From: a virus
DNA: 64,000 bases
Reading direction: 5' to 3' (one strand)
IMG/VR virus record: IMGVR_UViG_3300035703_000021
Span: 1-64,000 of that record
The position numbers were made by a program, and so were the translations under genes. This document shows, one piece after another, positions 55,069 to 64,000 of the stretch. A model generated the notes under the pieces. It made no database searches. It was not told the DNA's origin and was given only the letters and a program-made list of their open reading frames with translations. Position 1 is the stretch's first letter, and the number at the start of each line of letters is the position of its first letter.

Positions 55069-56118
55069 GTGGTTTCGGCTTTGAAAACAGGGTACGTCAC
55101 AAACAGTTTTAGCACGCTAGGCGGACTAGCCTCGGTAGCCTATGGCGACCCCGAGTACTTTCGCGAGGTGCAGAACCAAGTCTACGCCCAGTCTCCGACA
55201 AGGTTTCTGGATATGCACAGGCCCTCCGCTGTGGTGGCAGACTTCTTTGGATCCTCGGAGAGAATCGTGCGAGAGATAATGGCCGCTTTGGAGTCTAGGT
55301 ATCAGACCGACTCCGTGTTCTCGGACTACGTGGATATAGAGTTCGGAGCGGATTGGAGAGACGTGCTGGAGGATAGAATCAGCGTCGAATTCTTCCTGGT
55401 CGTTGACGCTCAGGAAACCTACAACCTGACAATGTCCGACTACCTTGGAGTGACTTTCTCCAACGTCCTTCCGCTTTTCCCAGACGTCCGATCCCTGTCC
55501 GCTGGAGTGCTGGAGAGGCTGCAGGATCTCGCGGATGTGGGGGAGGATGTCCAACTTATCTCCAGAGTGGCGTCCAACAACCCACAGACGAAACTCTCCG
55601 TTCCTCCTCTGGACTCACGTGTGGATCTTGAGAGCTCGGTGGATCTAGGATCGGATTACAGAGGCGTTGAGTTCACCCTGGGTTACATAACTCCTCAGGA
55701 ATACTGGAAGGACGTAGCCTACCCAGGATTGACCAGCGCGGTTATTCCTACGGCTCTGCGAGATAGCATAAACCAGGGGTACGTAGGGTACTCCTCACAG
55801 ACACCGTTGGAGGCTCTATTCAATCCTGTCGGTGCTCAATCCGTATCCAGCACCGATCTCCCTGTAGAGAGTACATCTCCGACAAATTCTCCGGCCTCGT
55901 ATCTGAACCAGTTCCCAGAGCAGCTTCAAGCCGATAAGGACGTATATTCGATCTCGCTGATGGGAGAGACTCTCAATGGCTACACAACCTTCGACCCAGC
56001 GACCATGTCCAATGGTGACCTGATCGATCAGAGCCAAGTTCCGCAATTCGAGGAGGAGAATGCGGATCCACTGGGTGGTTTGACATCCTCATCCAGAAAC
56101 TTTACAACCGCATTCTAA
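55069..56118 (+). CDS. structural protein upstream of baseplate J
   Basis: 349 residues. GTG start at 55069, only 7 bases after the promoter box, or a TTG at 55081 with AGGTGG 8 bases before it. Alternating strands and helices (SVFSDYVDIEFGADWRDVLE, LTMSDYLGVTFSNVLPLFPD) with an acidic, polar C-terminus. Not recognised. Its place at the head of the baseplate operon suggests a baseplate or tail-completion protein. Confidence 0.6.
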   Translation: MVSALKTGYVTNSFSTLGGLASVAYGDPEYFREVQNQVYAQSPTRFLDMHRPSAVVADFFGSSERIVREIMAALESRYQTDSVFSDYVDIEFGADWRDVLEDRISVEFFLVVDAQETYNLTMSDYLGVTFSNVLPLFPDVRSLSAGVLERLQDLADVGEDVQLISRVASNNPQTKLSVPPLDSRVDLESSVDLGSDYRGVEFTLGYITPQEYWKDVAYPGLTSAVIPTALRDSINQGYVGYSSQTPLEALFNPVGAQSVSSTDLPVESTSPTNSPASYLNQFPEQLQADKDVYSISLMGETLNGYTTFDPATMSNGDLIDQSQVPQFEEENADPLGGLTSSSRNFTTAF

Positions 56119-57401
56119 TGGCTAACATCTACGGTCCCATACTTCCGCTACAGCTTGACAGCAGAAATACTGAGGCTTTGGTGCGAGCCATTCAGACTCG
56201 CATATACCTGGAGTCCGGTGGGCAGCTCAACGACTTTACGCCCTCCTCACCACTTTCGGCCATTAGCGAGGGCCAAGCGTTCGCTCAGGCCGAGCTACTC
56301 TACTACTTGAATAATCTCCCTGAGGCTTTTAGTCTGCAGTGGTTGAGGCAGCTCGGCGTGCAGAGGAAGATCGGAAGCAGGGCGCTGGTCGATGTGACTT
56401 TCTACAAGGTACCGGGTTACCAGAGACCGCTGATAATCCCCAAGGGGACAAAACTCGTTGCCAGTGGCGGGCAGGTTTTTGTAACACTCGAGGAGGTTAG
56501 GGTGCTGGAGTCGCAGTTCTCTGCGTCAGCATCCTGTCAGTCCGAGAGGTGGGGCCAAGCCTACAACGTTGGGGCTGGTGAGATAAATAAGATCGAGAGG
56601 AATTTTGCTGGGTTGGAGTTTCTTAGGAACGAGTCCTCCGCGGTGGGAGGCACCGATACCGAGTCTGTATCCCAGATGAAGCAGAGAGCGTTCGAAGTTC
56701 TCAGCAGGAGAAATCTTACTACCTCAGCGGACTTTGAAAACGAAGTTAGAACCCTGGTTCCGGAGACGAGCATTGTTAAGGTTCTCACTTACGAGGAGAG
56801 AAATAATCTCTCCGAGGCGTTCTCCGGCAATGTTGTTATCTGTGTAGGCGACCAGAATGGAGGCGCGCTCAGCTCTTCCAACCTCTCCTACCTAGTCAGC
56901 TCTATGAAACCGAGAGTGACCATAGGAACTAACATCTCCTTTATCTCCCCTGACGTTGTTCCTGTAGATCTCAGAGTGCAGTTGTACTACGACCCAGCCA
57001 CGACGGAGGGGGGCGCTGACTTTCTAGCGTCACAAGTGCTAGAGGCGATGAGAACGTACTTAGACCCGCAGAACCTCTCACTAGGTTCCGATCTTTCCTA
57101 CCAGGATATGCTCAAGATCCTGTACTCCTTTGACTTTGTGGACTCGGTTAATCGGCTGGATGTTCTGAGCATGCTTAAGAACCCCGCTGTTATCGAGGGA
57201 TTCTGCGCTGGGTTCTCCGGCGAGGAGACCGATGACGGGTGCGACTACGAGTACATCGGGGCCGTAGATGAGGATAATCAGATTCAGACGGCGTTCTCCT
57301 CCATCTCGTCGTATAAGCTTTACAGAGCCCAGATAGCTTTTATCTCAGTCAAGGATTCCTCCCCTCTGACCTTCTACTATGAAAACCTGTACACCCCATG
57401 A
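56118..57401 (+). CDS. baseplate J-like wedge protein
   Basis: 427 residues. PSSPLSAISEGQAFAQAELL (43-62), then LPEAFSLQWLRQLGVQRKIG and VDVTFYKVPGYQRPLIIPKG match the J/gp47 family ('P-S-L--I-E--A-----LY---N'; strand pair; 'IP-G---') and PVDLRVQLYY follows near the C-terminal part. J-like proteins form the wedges of contractile-tail baseplates. The start follows the preceding stop at once (TAATGG). Confidence 0.78.
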   Translation: MANIYGPILPLQLDSRNTEALVRAIQTRIYLESGGQLNDFTPSSPLSAISEGQAFAQAELLYYLNNLPEAFSLQWLRQLGVQRKIGSRALVDVTFYKVPGYQRPLIIPKGTKLVASGGQVFVTLEEVRVLESQFSASASCQSERWGQAYNVGAGEINKIERNFAGLEFLRNESSAVGGTDTESVSQMKQRAFEVLSRRNLTTSADFENEVRTLVPETSIVKVLTYEERNNLSEAFSGNVVICVGDQNGGALSSSNLSYLVSSMKPRVTIGTNISFISPDVVPVDLRVQLYYDPATTEGGADFLASQVLEAMRTYLDPQNLSLGSDLSYQDMLKILYSFDFVDSVNRLDVLSMLKNPAVIEGFCAGFSGEETDDGCDYEYIGAVDEDNQIQTAFSSISSYKLYRAQIAFISVKDSSPLTFYYENLYTP

Positions 57402-59512
57402 ATCTCTCGAGTTGGAATAGTGTAAGAGCACCAGGGAGACGCAATCCAGCGCTTCTGCCCGCCCACGTGATCGTAGAGTTCGAAAGAACTAAGCAGAATA
57501 AGATATTCGCTCACAAGCTCGGCAATGTTAATTTCTCTCGCGCGAAGGATATTAACGCCGAGAGACAGAAGGTCGTAGACTATGAGATTGATAATCTGAC
57601 CACCAACGGCTTCGTGTTCAAAAATGTGGGGCACGTATACTCAGAGGAGCTCGTGACACCCGACAGCGGCTCCTACTCCTACGAGATACTGGCCCATGGT
57701 CATCCGCTCGGAGGCACCGAGCATGGGGGTATGGAGTCGTGCTCCAGAGAGGGCCTGGAGTGCGCTGGGGGCGAGGGTACAGATTCCCTATGTAATCCGG
57801 GCAAGTGCGTTATAGGAACTCTTGAGAGAGTCAGCGGGTCGAAGTGGAAGTACACCTCAGCAAACACGTACGGAGATGATGACCTCCCGCTCACTTACTA
57901 CCTCCCTGCTTCCGAATCGGTGAGGCTCCGGACAGTGACTAGAGGCAACCATGCAACCTACTCATCCACCGGCGCCGCTAGCACGATTCAGATCACCAGG
58001 CCGGCGAGCATTTCGTCGACGATCTTTTTACCACCCAAGTTCTACTTCTCTGAGGATTTTATCGACTCCGCGTTGATCCGCATAGACGAAAGGCTGAACA
58101 GTGTGGCTCAAAGCCCGCAGTCTAACGTAATCGGGATAGAAGACAGAAAGACCAGGTTCGTTCAGAAGATCATATCCTCCTCCTACTACGGCGCTTCGGA
58201 GACGTACTTAAACGAGAAGCTGTACTCCACCGCCACTGAGGAGATCAGAGATACTCTAGTGGAGGCGTTTGAGGATATAGACGAGAAGTGGAAGGAGAGG
58301 TGCCTTAGTGTCATAGACGAGGAGTTCTTGTACAGATTCGCTAGGATCTATAATGGCCTGGATTTTATCTCCGTGGTTTTTGACAGAGTAAAGGAACTCT
58401 TCGACTCCATCATCCAAGTCACCAAGAGTTCGATAAGGATGGCGTCGCTCGAGTACGAAAAAGAACTCATATCGAGGCCCGTCTACTCCAGGCTGCCTGG
58501 GATCTCCGAGGGCTACAGATCCGACCCAGCTTTCTCCGACGTGGAGACCCCTGCGCAGTGGCTGACCTCGGGCGTTGACGAGTTTCTATCCAAAAAGAAG
58601 GATTCCATAGCATCCTTCTACGCTGACTACCTCGATCCGGATTCTTGCAATCCCGCCCTACTGGACTGGTTGGCTCAGCACGTCGGGCTCTTCGGAGGTC
58701 TGTGGAACCCGGAGTGGGATGTAGAGGTGAAGAGAGCCATGCTTCGCAACGCGTTCGGCTGGTGGGATAGAGCCGCGAGCGTGAATCTGCCGGGAGAGGG
58801 CGATGTTCTCACGCCAAAGGGTGAGGCGTTGAGCAAGTTTCCGTTCAATAGCTCTGACTGGGTGGCGAGTTCCGCGTCCAACTTCCTCAACATCAAGCTC
58901 GACGAGATCGGAGTTATAAGAATCAACCAGGGAGAGGTGCAGTCTTCCTCTGAGATCGTAAGAACAAAGACGTTCTCTTCTACGACGAACAAGGTAACGG
59001 TGGGAACCGTCTCGTCGCCTAAGGTGGATAAGTCGCTCTGGAACGGCCTCATAGAGGCGAAAGGAAGCCTGCTTGGAGCTTTCTTCCTGTGTTCCGTGTT
59101 TGGGTTAAAGTCCCATAGTCCTCTTGAGCTTCGTGTTGTTGACGCTAATCGCGGCATTCTTCAGCCGAGAACGGGCCTTCGGGAGTCGGAGATACAGGCC
59201 CCAACACTGATCCCTTACAAGCAGGATGTTATTCAGGTCGGTACCCTATCCGACGCAGCGATAGGTAACTTCAACAATCAGCTCGTTGCTGATGTAAGCC
59301 TGGCCAGTAGCACCGAGGGTAGCCGCAATGTCTTCTTCAGAGTCCCCTACTACTATAACAGGGACGGGAAGTCGTGGGACCGAGTATCCTACATCGCGTC
59401 CAACTGGATGCCTTCCAATCTCAACGTGAGAGTCCAGTACGCCTACCTCTCCGCCGATCTGTGGGCGGTGGGGGACGCTTTCTTCGAAGCGAAAGTAATC
59501 ATCACTGGGTAA
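57398..59512 (+). CDS. tail protein I-like baseplate protein
   Basis: 704 residues. The central part (about 400-460) has FYADYLDPDSCNPALLDWLA followed by WDVEVKRAMLRNAFGWWDR, the 'P--C-P-LL-WLA--- ... W----KR-ML--A' pattern of P2 gpI-type proteins that link wedge and tail fibre. The N-terminal 200 residues contain eight Cys in a loop-rich segment and the C-terminal 200 are beta-rich. Overlaps gene J by 4 bases. Confidence 0.65.
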   Translation: MNLSSWNSVRAPGRRNPALLPAHVIVEFERTKQNKIFAHKLGNVNFSRAKDINAERQKVVDYEIDNLTTNGFVFKNVGHVYSEELVTPDSGSYSYEILAHGHPLGGTEHGGMESCSREGLECAGGEGTDSLCNPGKCVIGTLERVSGSKWKYTSANTYGDDDLPLTYYLPASESVRLRTVTRGNHATYSSTGAASTIQITRPASISSTIFLPPKFYFSEDFIDSALIRIDERLNSVAQSPQSNVIGIEDRKTRFVQKIISSSYYGASETYLNEKLYSTATEEIRDTLVEAFEDIDEKWKERCLSVIDEEFLYRFARIYNGLDFISVVFDRVKELFDSIIQVTKSSIRMASLEYEKELISRPVYSRLPGISEGYRSDPAFSDVETPAQWLTSGVDEFLSKKKDSIASFYADYLDPDSCNPALLDWLAQHVGLFGGLWNPEWDVEVKRAMLRNAFGWWDRAASVNLPGEGDVLTPKGEALSKFPFNSSDWVASSASNFLNIKLDEIGVIRINQGEVQSSSEIVRTKTFSSTTNKVTVGTVSSPKVDKSLWNGLIEAKGSLLGAFFLCSVFGLKSHSPLELRVVDANRGILQPRTGLRESEIQAPTLIPYKQDVIQVGTLSDAAIGNFNNQLVADVSLASSTEGSRNVFFRVPYYYNRDGKSWDRVSYIASNWMPSNLNVRVQYAYLSADLWAVGDAFFEAKVIITG

Positions 59513-59513
59513 T

Positions 59514-62450
59514 ATGGGATTTTTCGACGAACTTCAGCAGCTCAAGGAGCTAAGCTCTCGCACCTCGGAAGCGATGGGAGGGGTGTACTCCGACCCGTTC
59601 AATGAGATCGCCGCGGTTATATCCGTGTCCGATCCCAAGAAGCTCGGTAGGGTCAAGGTCGAGTATCAAGATGGCACGACTAGCGACTGGGTGTACGTGC
59701 TGGGAAGCGGCAAAGGATTGCTTAGTGCCCAGCTCATCGGCTCGTCGTGCCTGATCGGCAAAGCCCACGGCAACTCCGGAGACGCGTTCGTATTAGGGTT
59801 CTTTAACAAGAATCCGAATGTGTCGTCGGGTGGCGCGCCGCTCCAACTCACTTTACTCGACGAGCAAGTAGACTCGTACAGAGCGCCCCAGTCCCCAGGC
59901 AAACGGGGTGACCAGGGCCTGAGATGCAATAAGGGCAATGCTGGTCGCATCTACCTCCTCCAGAACGAGACCAACCACGACGTTGTCGTCTGCATGAGAC
60001 GCAATAACCCACAGGAAGGAGGGGGAGAAGTCTGGAACTGGAAGTCACTAACTGGTGGTAAGTGGATCGAGAAAGGTTTTGATCCTGGAGTCTCCAGCCC
60101 CACCATCACAGACTACTCGGAGAAAAAAGGAATCCCCGAGTGTAGTCAGGCAATGGACGGGGATGTTAGGGACTTTGCGGAGGATAGAAAGTTTAGAACG
60201 TTCCAGATTAAGTGCGGTAAAGACGAGAACGGTACTTATAATTGGAAACCGGTCGGGGCCCCTCCTGTGCAAATTAGGCGAACTTTGCCCCCATGCACGG
60301 AAAGGACTCACGGGATAACTGCGGTGCTTGACGAGGGACTTAACTCCCAACACGTTGTCTGCTTACGGTACCAAGGACAGATGAAGTGGGTCAACGCTGG
60401 AAAGAGGGAGCCTATACAGTTTCATAGGCAGGACCCGCCTATGACAAAAGAGGAGTTTCTGAATAGTAAGAAGCCCGTACCCGCTTTCAAGGAATCCTCG
60501 GGCATGGGTGCCAATGATTACGTAGGCAATTCAGCGGCTCAGGTGCTTCAAGCCGCGGCAAAAGCCATCCCGGCAGCGATTCCGACAACACCTCTCGGAG
60601 CCGCTCTTAAAGCAGCCAACGCGCTCTCCGGGGCGTTCGATGGAGCTAAGTTGCTCAGCGATATCGCCAAGACCGTTATTGTTAATAACGGCACGGTGCC
60701 TGTGGATAGCCTAGTATCCCAGATCTCCTCCGCTCTGAACAGCGGCGGGGTTATCGATGACAGCACATCGGCCGTCCTGAGCACTCTCGGTGGGGTGGGC
60801 GCTGAGCTTCTCAGAGGTACGCAGAATGGTACGGTAGATTCAGCGCTGGAGAATATAGGTCGGCGAGCGCTCAACCAGAGCATCAGAGCCTTGTCTCCCG
60901 AGGCTTCGAGCGTTTACTTTGGGTACATGGCCGGCGGGATCGCTGGGGCGATGGACGCTACTGCGGCTCTAAAGCTTCCGTTCATACCCGAGGAAGTTGC
61001 GAGTATTATAAAACCCGCTCTCAGTATTGGAGCGTCAGTCGTGAGGCTACAGCCCAAGGCCGTGAGCTCGATGGTGAATAGCTCGGTCGGAGCCTCCGGA
61101 TCCCAGTCGCTTAACGACGCGATCGCCACCGTGTCCGGAGTTGCCCTAGCCACTCCGCAGTTAGCCACAGAGATTGTCGGGGCGATGAACTCCGGCGACC
61201 TAGGCAAGGTGGCGCAGTCTCTAGGATCTTTCTCCAACCTGGCCACTATGGCAAAGTTAGGTGGCGATCTATCTAATGTCCCCCAGATGGCATCGACCGC
61301 GCTTGAAGTGGTAGGCTTGGGAAGTGAGTTTATCAAAGCTTTCGAGGGAGGCATCTCGCTGGATGAGATCAGCGGGCTGCTCGGATCAAACCCCATAACA
61401 GGACTGCTTTCAGGCTTGGCTAAAGGCCTGGGGATTGGCGGAAGTGGAGGGGATTGCCCATGTGACCCTAAGTGCAGAAAGACGGAGCATTTTGAAGACT
61501 CAGATGGTAATGCACTTTTAGAAAAATGCGGAAACGTGGTGGCAAACAGCCACAGCTCGTACGCTCCCGAGGGTGATCCTACCGACAACAACAACAACAC
61601 GGTGGCTAAAGTCCTCGACCTGATCCCCACAAAGCTTGGAGAGGAGCTCTGCGTCCCTAACAACTTTGATCTCACTCAACTCATTCAGAATGTTAAACGG
61701 TTGAATGAGATGGCGGATAGGTTAGATAGCGCTAGAAACGCGGACTGGCCCGAACTCTGGACCGAGATGATGTACACCTTCGAGACCATCGAGAAAGCGT
61801 TCAAGCAGGCGGACAATAACATCACCAAAGTCGAGTCGGTGGAGAGGAAACTGATAGACGCGCAGTACAGGCTGATCAACAAACTCATGGTGGGAAATGG
61901 ATCATTTTTCTCAAAAACGCTTCTGAGCATTATAGAGACCTCTAAGGCTATACGAGATACTTATAACTACGTAAAGAGACTCGATAACGCCAAGAATGGA
62001 GGTAGGGTGGGCGTGGTAGCCACCGATAGCCTTCTCAACGTATTCAAAAATATCACCAGAATAGCCGCACTTAACTCCCTATCTAAGAAAGAAGCCAACT
62101 ATATCACGTCAAACTTCATATCCAAAGCGGACAAGGAGTGGAAGTCACTGGAGCCTGGAGGTGGTCTTGTCGATATCACGAGCTTTGTTCTCGGCCTTAT
62201 TCCCATCGACGTACCTCCAGTGTTTGACAAGTGCCTAACAAAAAGGGATAAGAGTAAGGCTCTTAATGACTCCCTATCCGCGAAGATAAACTCACCCACC
62301 CCTCCTCAACCGGAGTCACTATTCGACTCTAAATTGCCCAGTTACTTAACCTCACCGCAGGCTAGGGCCGATAACCCCAGTCTAGGATCCCTCCTCGATC
62401 AGATCACCTACCAACAGAACCGAGCCCAAACCGGCGAGGCGGAATGCTAA
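59514..62450 (+). CDS. baseplate hub/spike protein with gp5-type OB domain
   Basis: 978 residues. An OB-fold of the gp5/VgrG/baseplate-V type lies at about 28-105: IAAVISVSDPKKLGRVKVEY, SDWVYVLGSGKGLLS, CLIGKAHGNSGDAFVLGFFN. A Cys-containing insert follows (130-310). The remainder is Ala/Ser/Gly-rich helix (330-640), a Cys cluster CPCDPKCRK near 642-651, and long charged helices. It probably forms the central hub or spike; the long helical part is unusual for this family. Confidence 0.72.
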   Translation: MGFFDELQQLKELSSRTSEAMGGVYSDPFNEIAAVISVSDPKKLGRVKVEYQDGTTSDWVYVLGSGKGLLSAQLIGSSCLIGKAHGNSGDAFVLGFFNKNPNVSSGGAPLQLTLLDEQVDSYRAPQSPGKRGDQGLRCNKGNAGRIYLLQNETNHDVVVCMRRNNPQEGGGEVWNWKSLTGGKWIEKGFDPGVSSPTITDYSEKKGIPECSQAMDGDVRDFAEDRKFRTFQIKCGKDENGTYNWKPVGAPPVQIRRTLPPCTERTHGITAVLDEGLNSQHVVCLRYQGQMKWVNAGKREPIQFHRQDPPMTKEEFLNSKKPVPAFKESSGMGANDYVGNSAAQVLQAAAKAIPAAIPTTPLGAALKAANALSGAFDGAKLLSDIAKTVIVNNGTVPVDSLVSQISSALNSGGVIDDSTSAVLSTLGGVGAELLRGTQNGTVDSALENIGRRALNQSIRALSPEASSVYFGYMAGGIAGAMDATAALKLPFIPEEVASIIKPALSIGASVVRLQPKAVSSMVNSSVGASGSQSLNDAIATVSGVALATPQLATEIVGAMNSGDLGKVAQSLGSFSNLATMAKLGGDLSNVPQMASTALEVVGLGSEFIKAFEGGISLDEISGLLGSNPITGLLSGLAKGLGIGGSGGDCPCDPKCRKTEHFEDSDGNALLEKCGNVVANSHSSYAPEGDPTDNNNNTVAKVLDLIPTKLGEELCVPNNFDLTQLIQNVKRLNEMADRLDSARNADWPELWTEMMYTFETIEKAFKQADNNITKVESVERKLIDAQYRLINKLMVGNGSFFSKTLLSIIETSKAIRDTYNYVKRLDNAKNGGRVGVVATDSLLNVFKNITRIAALNSLSKKEANYITSNFISKADKEWKSLEPGGGLVDITSFVLGLIPIDVPPVFDKCLTKRDKSKALNDSLSAKINSPTPPQPESLFDSKLPSYLTSPQARADNPSLGSLLDQITYQQNRAQTGEAEC

Positions 62451-64000
62451 TGAACAAAAAAGAACTCAAGCAGGAAAAAGAACAAGTCATCGAGATGGAG
62501 AAGAGCATCAAGTCTCTCTCCGCGTCCGACAAGCAGGAGCTTCTCAGGCTTAAGTGCCGCACCGACTTTCTCACCTTCGCGAGGTACATCACCTCCGAGG
62601 TGCCGATCGCGGGCAAATTCACACCATTCAAAGTCCATCACGTCATCGGCGACTTCCTACAGCATATCGGTGACGGCGAGAAGAACTACAAGCAGTCGGC
62701 CATCTCCCTACCTCCACGTACCGGAAAGTCGTTGCTCATCTCCAAAATCTTCCCAGCGTGGCAGATGGGCCGGAGCCCTACAGCGCAGTTTATCATGAGC
62801 TCCTACGCCCTTCAGCTGACGAATGAGAACTCGCGTGCCGTCATCGAGTACATCTCCCACGAGCAGTTTAAGTGGCTCTTTCCGGAGTGCGAGATCGACC
62901 GAGATAAATGTAACCTGAGCGCCATACGCAACAACAACGGCGGGCTGATTAAGATCGCCTCGGCCGGCGGTAGTGTGACGGGTTTTGGTTTTGGAGTGAT
63001 CAGCGACGACGATCTGCCGGGAGTGGGTATTCTGGACGACCTTCTGGCGGACGGTAACTCCGCCACCATCATGGAGACGACCTTTGCCTGGACTCAGGCC
63101 CAGTTCCTCACCCGTGGACTTCCCAACCACGCCATCATCTCCATGGGCACGAGGTTCCACGTCGATGATGTGATCGGCCGGTTGCTTAAGGCCGACCCCG
63201 AGGGCTGGAGAGAGCTTAATGTTCCGGCTCTGTGCGTCGACGAGGACAACGACGTTCTAGAGCGGAAGCTCGGGGAGTCGCATTGGCCCGAGTTCTTCCC
63301 CGTGGAGAACCTGGAAGCGGTTAAGAAATCCATCGGTGACCGGGACTTCAACTCCCTGTACCAGGGCAGGCCGGCTGGTGAGCAGGGCGCCATCTTCAAG
63401 GAGATGTGGTTTGATTACCACGGCAAGAATCTCGGCAAGTACGCGTTCATCTACGCCACGATCGACACGGCGTACAAAGCGGATAGGATGAACGACTACA
63501 CGGCGATATGCATCTGGGGCTACGATAGGGCTCACACCAAGCTCCACCTCATCCACTACATATTGGAGCGGTTAGAGTTTCCTGACCTGGAGAAGATCTT
63601 TCCCAACCTCATCAAGCAGTGGAAGATCAGGTGTATTTACATCGAGGGGCGGGCGCAGGGAGTCCCGCTCATCCAGACTCTGAAGCGCACCGTTAATATC
63701 TCCATCAAAGAACTGGTACCAAACAAAGATAAGGTGCTGCGAGCCAACGCCATCGCTCCCATCATCGAGGACGGCGCGGTGTCCCTCTACGAGAACCTAC
63801 CCAACCTGGCCGACAGGATCTCCGAGCTTACCTCCTTCCCGTTTATCAAGAACGATGACTTTGTCGACGCTTTCGTCTACGGCGTCACAGTTTATAGAGA
63901 TGAGATAATGGGTGGTCGAACTGTTCACGGAGGGGACAGAGGGCGCCTGCCACGTCTAGTCCACGATCCCTTCTTCCAGGGAGGAAGCAGAAGGATCTCG
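62450..64000 (+). CDS. terminase large subunit (partial, runs off the window)
   Basis: 517 codons visible, open to the last base. ATPase: Walker A-like LPPRTGKSLLIS near 84-95, Walker B GVGILDDLL near 193-201 and a coupling MGTRFHVDD near 228. Nuclease: IYATIDTAYKADRMNDYTAI (first Asp), YIEGRAQGVPL (Glu) and DDFVDAFVYG (final Asp). This is the packaging motor that cuts and translocates DNA into the head. ATG at 62450 overlaps the preceding TAA; ATG at 62444 is possible. Confidence 0.92.
   Translation, partial: MNKKELKQEKEQVIEMEKSIKSLSASDKQELLRLKCRTDFLTFARYITSEVPIAGKFTPFKVHHVIGDFLQHIGDGEKNYKQSAISLPPRTGKSLLISKIFPAWQMGRSPTAQFIMSSYALQLTNENSRAVIEYISHEQFKWLFPECEIDRDKCNLSAIRNNNGGLIKIASAGGSVTGFGFGVISDDDLPGVGILDDLLADGNSATIMETTFAWTQAQFLTRGLPNHAIISMGTRFHVDDVIGRLLKADPEGWRELNVPALCVDEDNDVLERKLGESHWPEFFPVENLEAVKKSIGDRDFNSLYQGRPAGEQGAIFKEMWFDYHGKNLGKYAFIYATIDTAYKADRMNDYTAICIWGYDRAHTKLHLIHYILERLEFPDLEKIFPNLIKQWKIRCIYIEGRAQGVPLIQTLKRTVNISIKELVPNKDKVLRANAIAPIIEDGAVSLYENLPNLADRISELTSFPFIKNDDFVDAFVYGVTVYRDEIMGGRTVHGGDRGRLPRLVHDPFFQGGSRRIS

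Noticed and set aside
1-64000. CRISPR array, insertion sequence, integrase or attachment site
   Set aside because: No regularly spaced direct repeats, transposase or recombinase frame, or duplicated core site was seen by eye on either strand.

Overview
The window looks like part of the genome of a large tailed phage with a contractile (myovirus-type) tail that probably infects picocyanobacteria of the Synechococcus/Cyanobium group. Direct evidence for a tailed phage: a large terminase subunit, a tape measure protein, gp25-like, J-like, tail-protein-I-like and gp5/spike-like baseplate proteins, an S74-chaperone tail protein and a glycine-rich adhesin. The host is an inference. It rests on several small protein families with signature phrases I know from marine and freshwater Synechococcus and their phages (e.g. 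'PEPQGPT', 'HPITPPPELVQQW', 'WGADQELEACCEW', 'AALRAAADQV'), on an HSP20 gene, and on an RNA resembling the cyanobacterial downstream-peptide glutamine riboswitch.

Layout. Positions 211-8519 (minus) are compact early-type operons of small proteins joined by ATGA overlaps. They include a metallophosphoesterase, an MBD4-like DNA glycosylase and a P-loop kinase. Positions 8677-10041 (plus) hold two late-type genes. Positions 10113-18698 (minus) hold thyX with a neighbouring HNH homing endonuclease, a VWA/metallopeptidase plus MoxR ATPase pair, a cluster of tiny AT-rich genes, and HSP20. Positions 18695-30149 (minus) are late: a two-domain endolysin, a set of proteins carrying a shared terminal VP(E/D)GW peptide (including an ADP-ribosyltransferase), gp25, tape measure and a tube/baseplate protein. 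Positions 30170-35519 (minus) are replication: AEP-type primase, SF3-type helicase, 5'-3' exonuclease and a ThyA-family enzyme. Positions 35573-38450 (minus) carry a large HNH protein. Position 38524 starts a C5-cytosine methyltransferase on plus. Positions 39728-46261 (minus) are nucleotide metabolism (MazG-like pyrophosphatase, NrdA with a built-in glutaredoxin, NrdB) with an HNH gene and a second phosphatase. Positions 46325-55000 (minus) are mostly late, including the tail-fibre proteins. Positions 55069-64000 (plus) are baseplate genes running into the terminase, which leaves the window.

How it works together. Two promoter classes are visible. One is sigma70-like (-10 TATAAT/TATGAT, sometimes with TTGACA) at early and metabolic operons, often directly after a terminator. 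The other is a GTTTAAAG(A/T)CT motif found upstream of late genes on both strands. The ThyA-family enzyme has Asp where thymidylate synthases have the dUMP-selecting Asn, and ThyX is also encoded. Together with the kinase, the pyrophosphatase, the MBD4-like glycosylase and the methyltransferase this suggests cytosine modification in the phage DNA. The terminal VP(E/D)GW peptide on otherwise unrelated late proteins, one of them an ADP-ribosyltransferase, suggests an undescribed sorting or virion-cargo tag. Both are inferences. I saw no tRNA genes, CRISPR arrays, insertion sequences, integrase or attachment sites.
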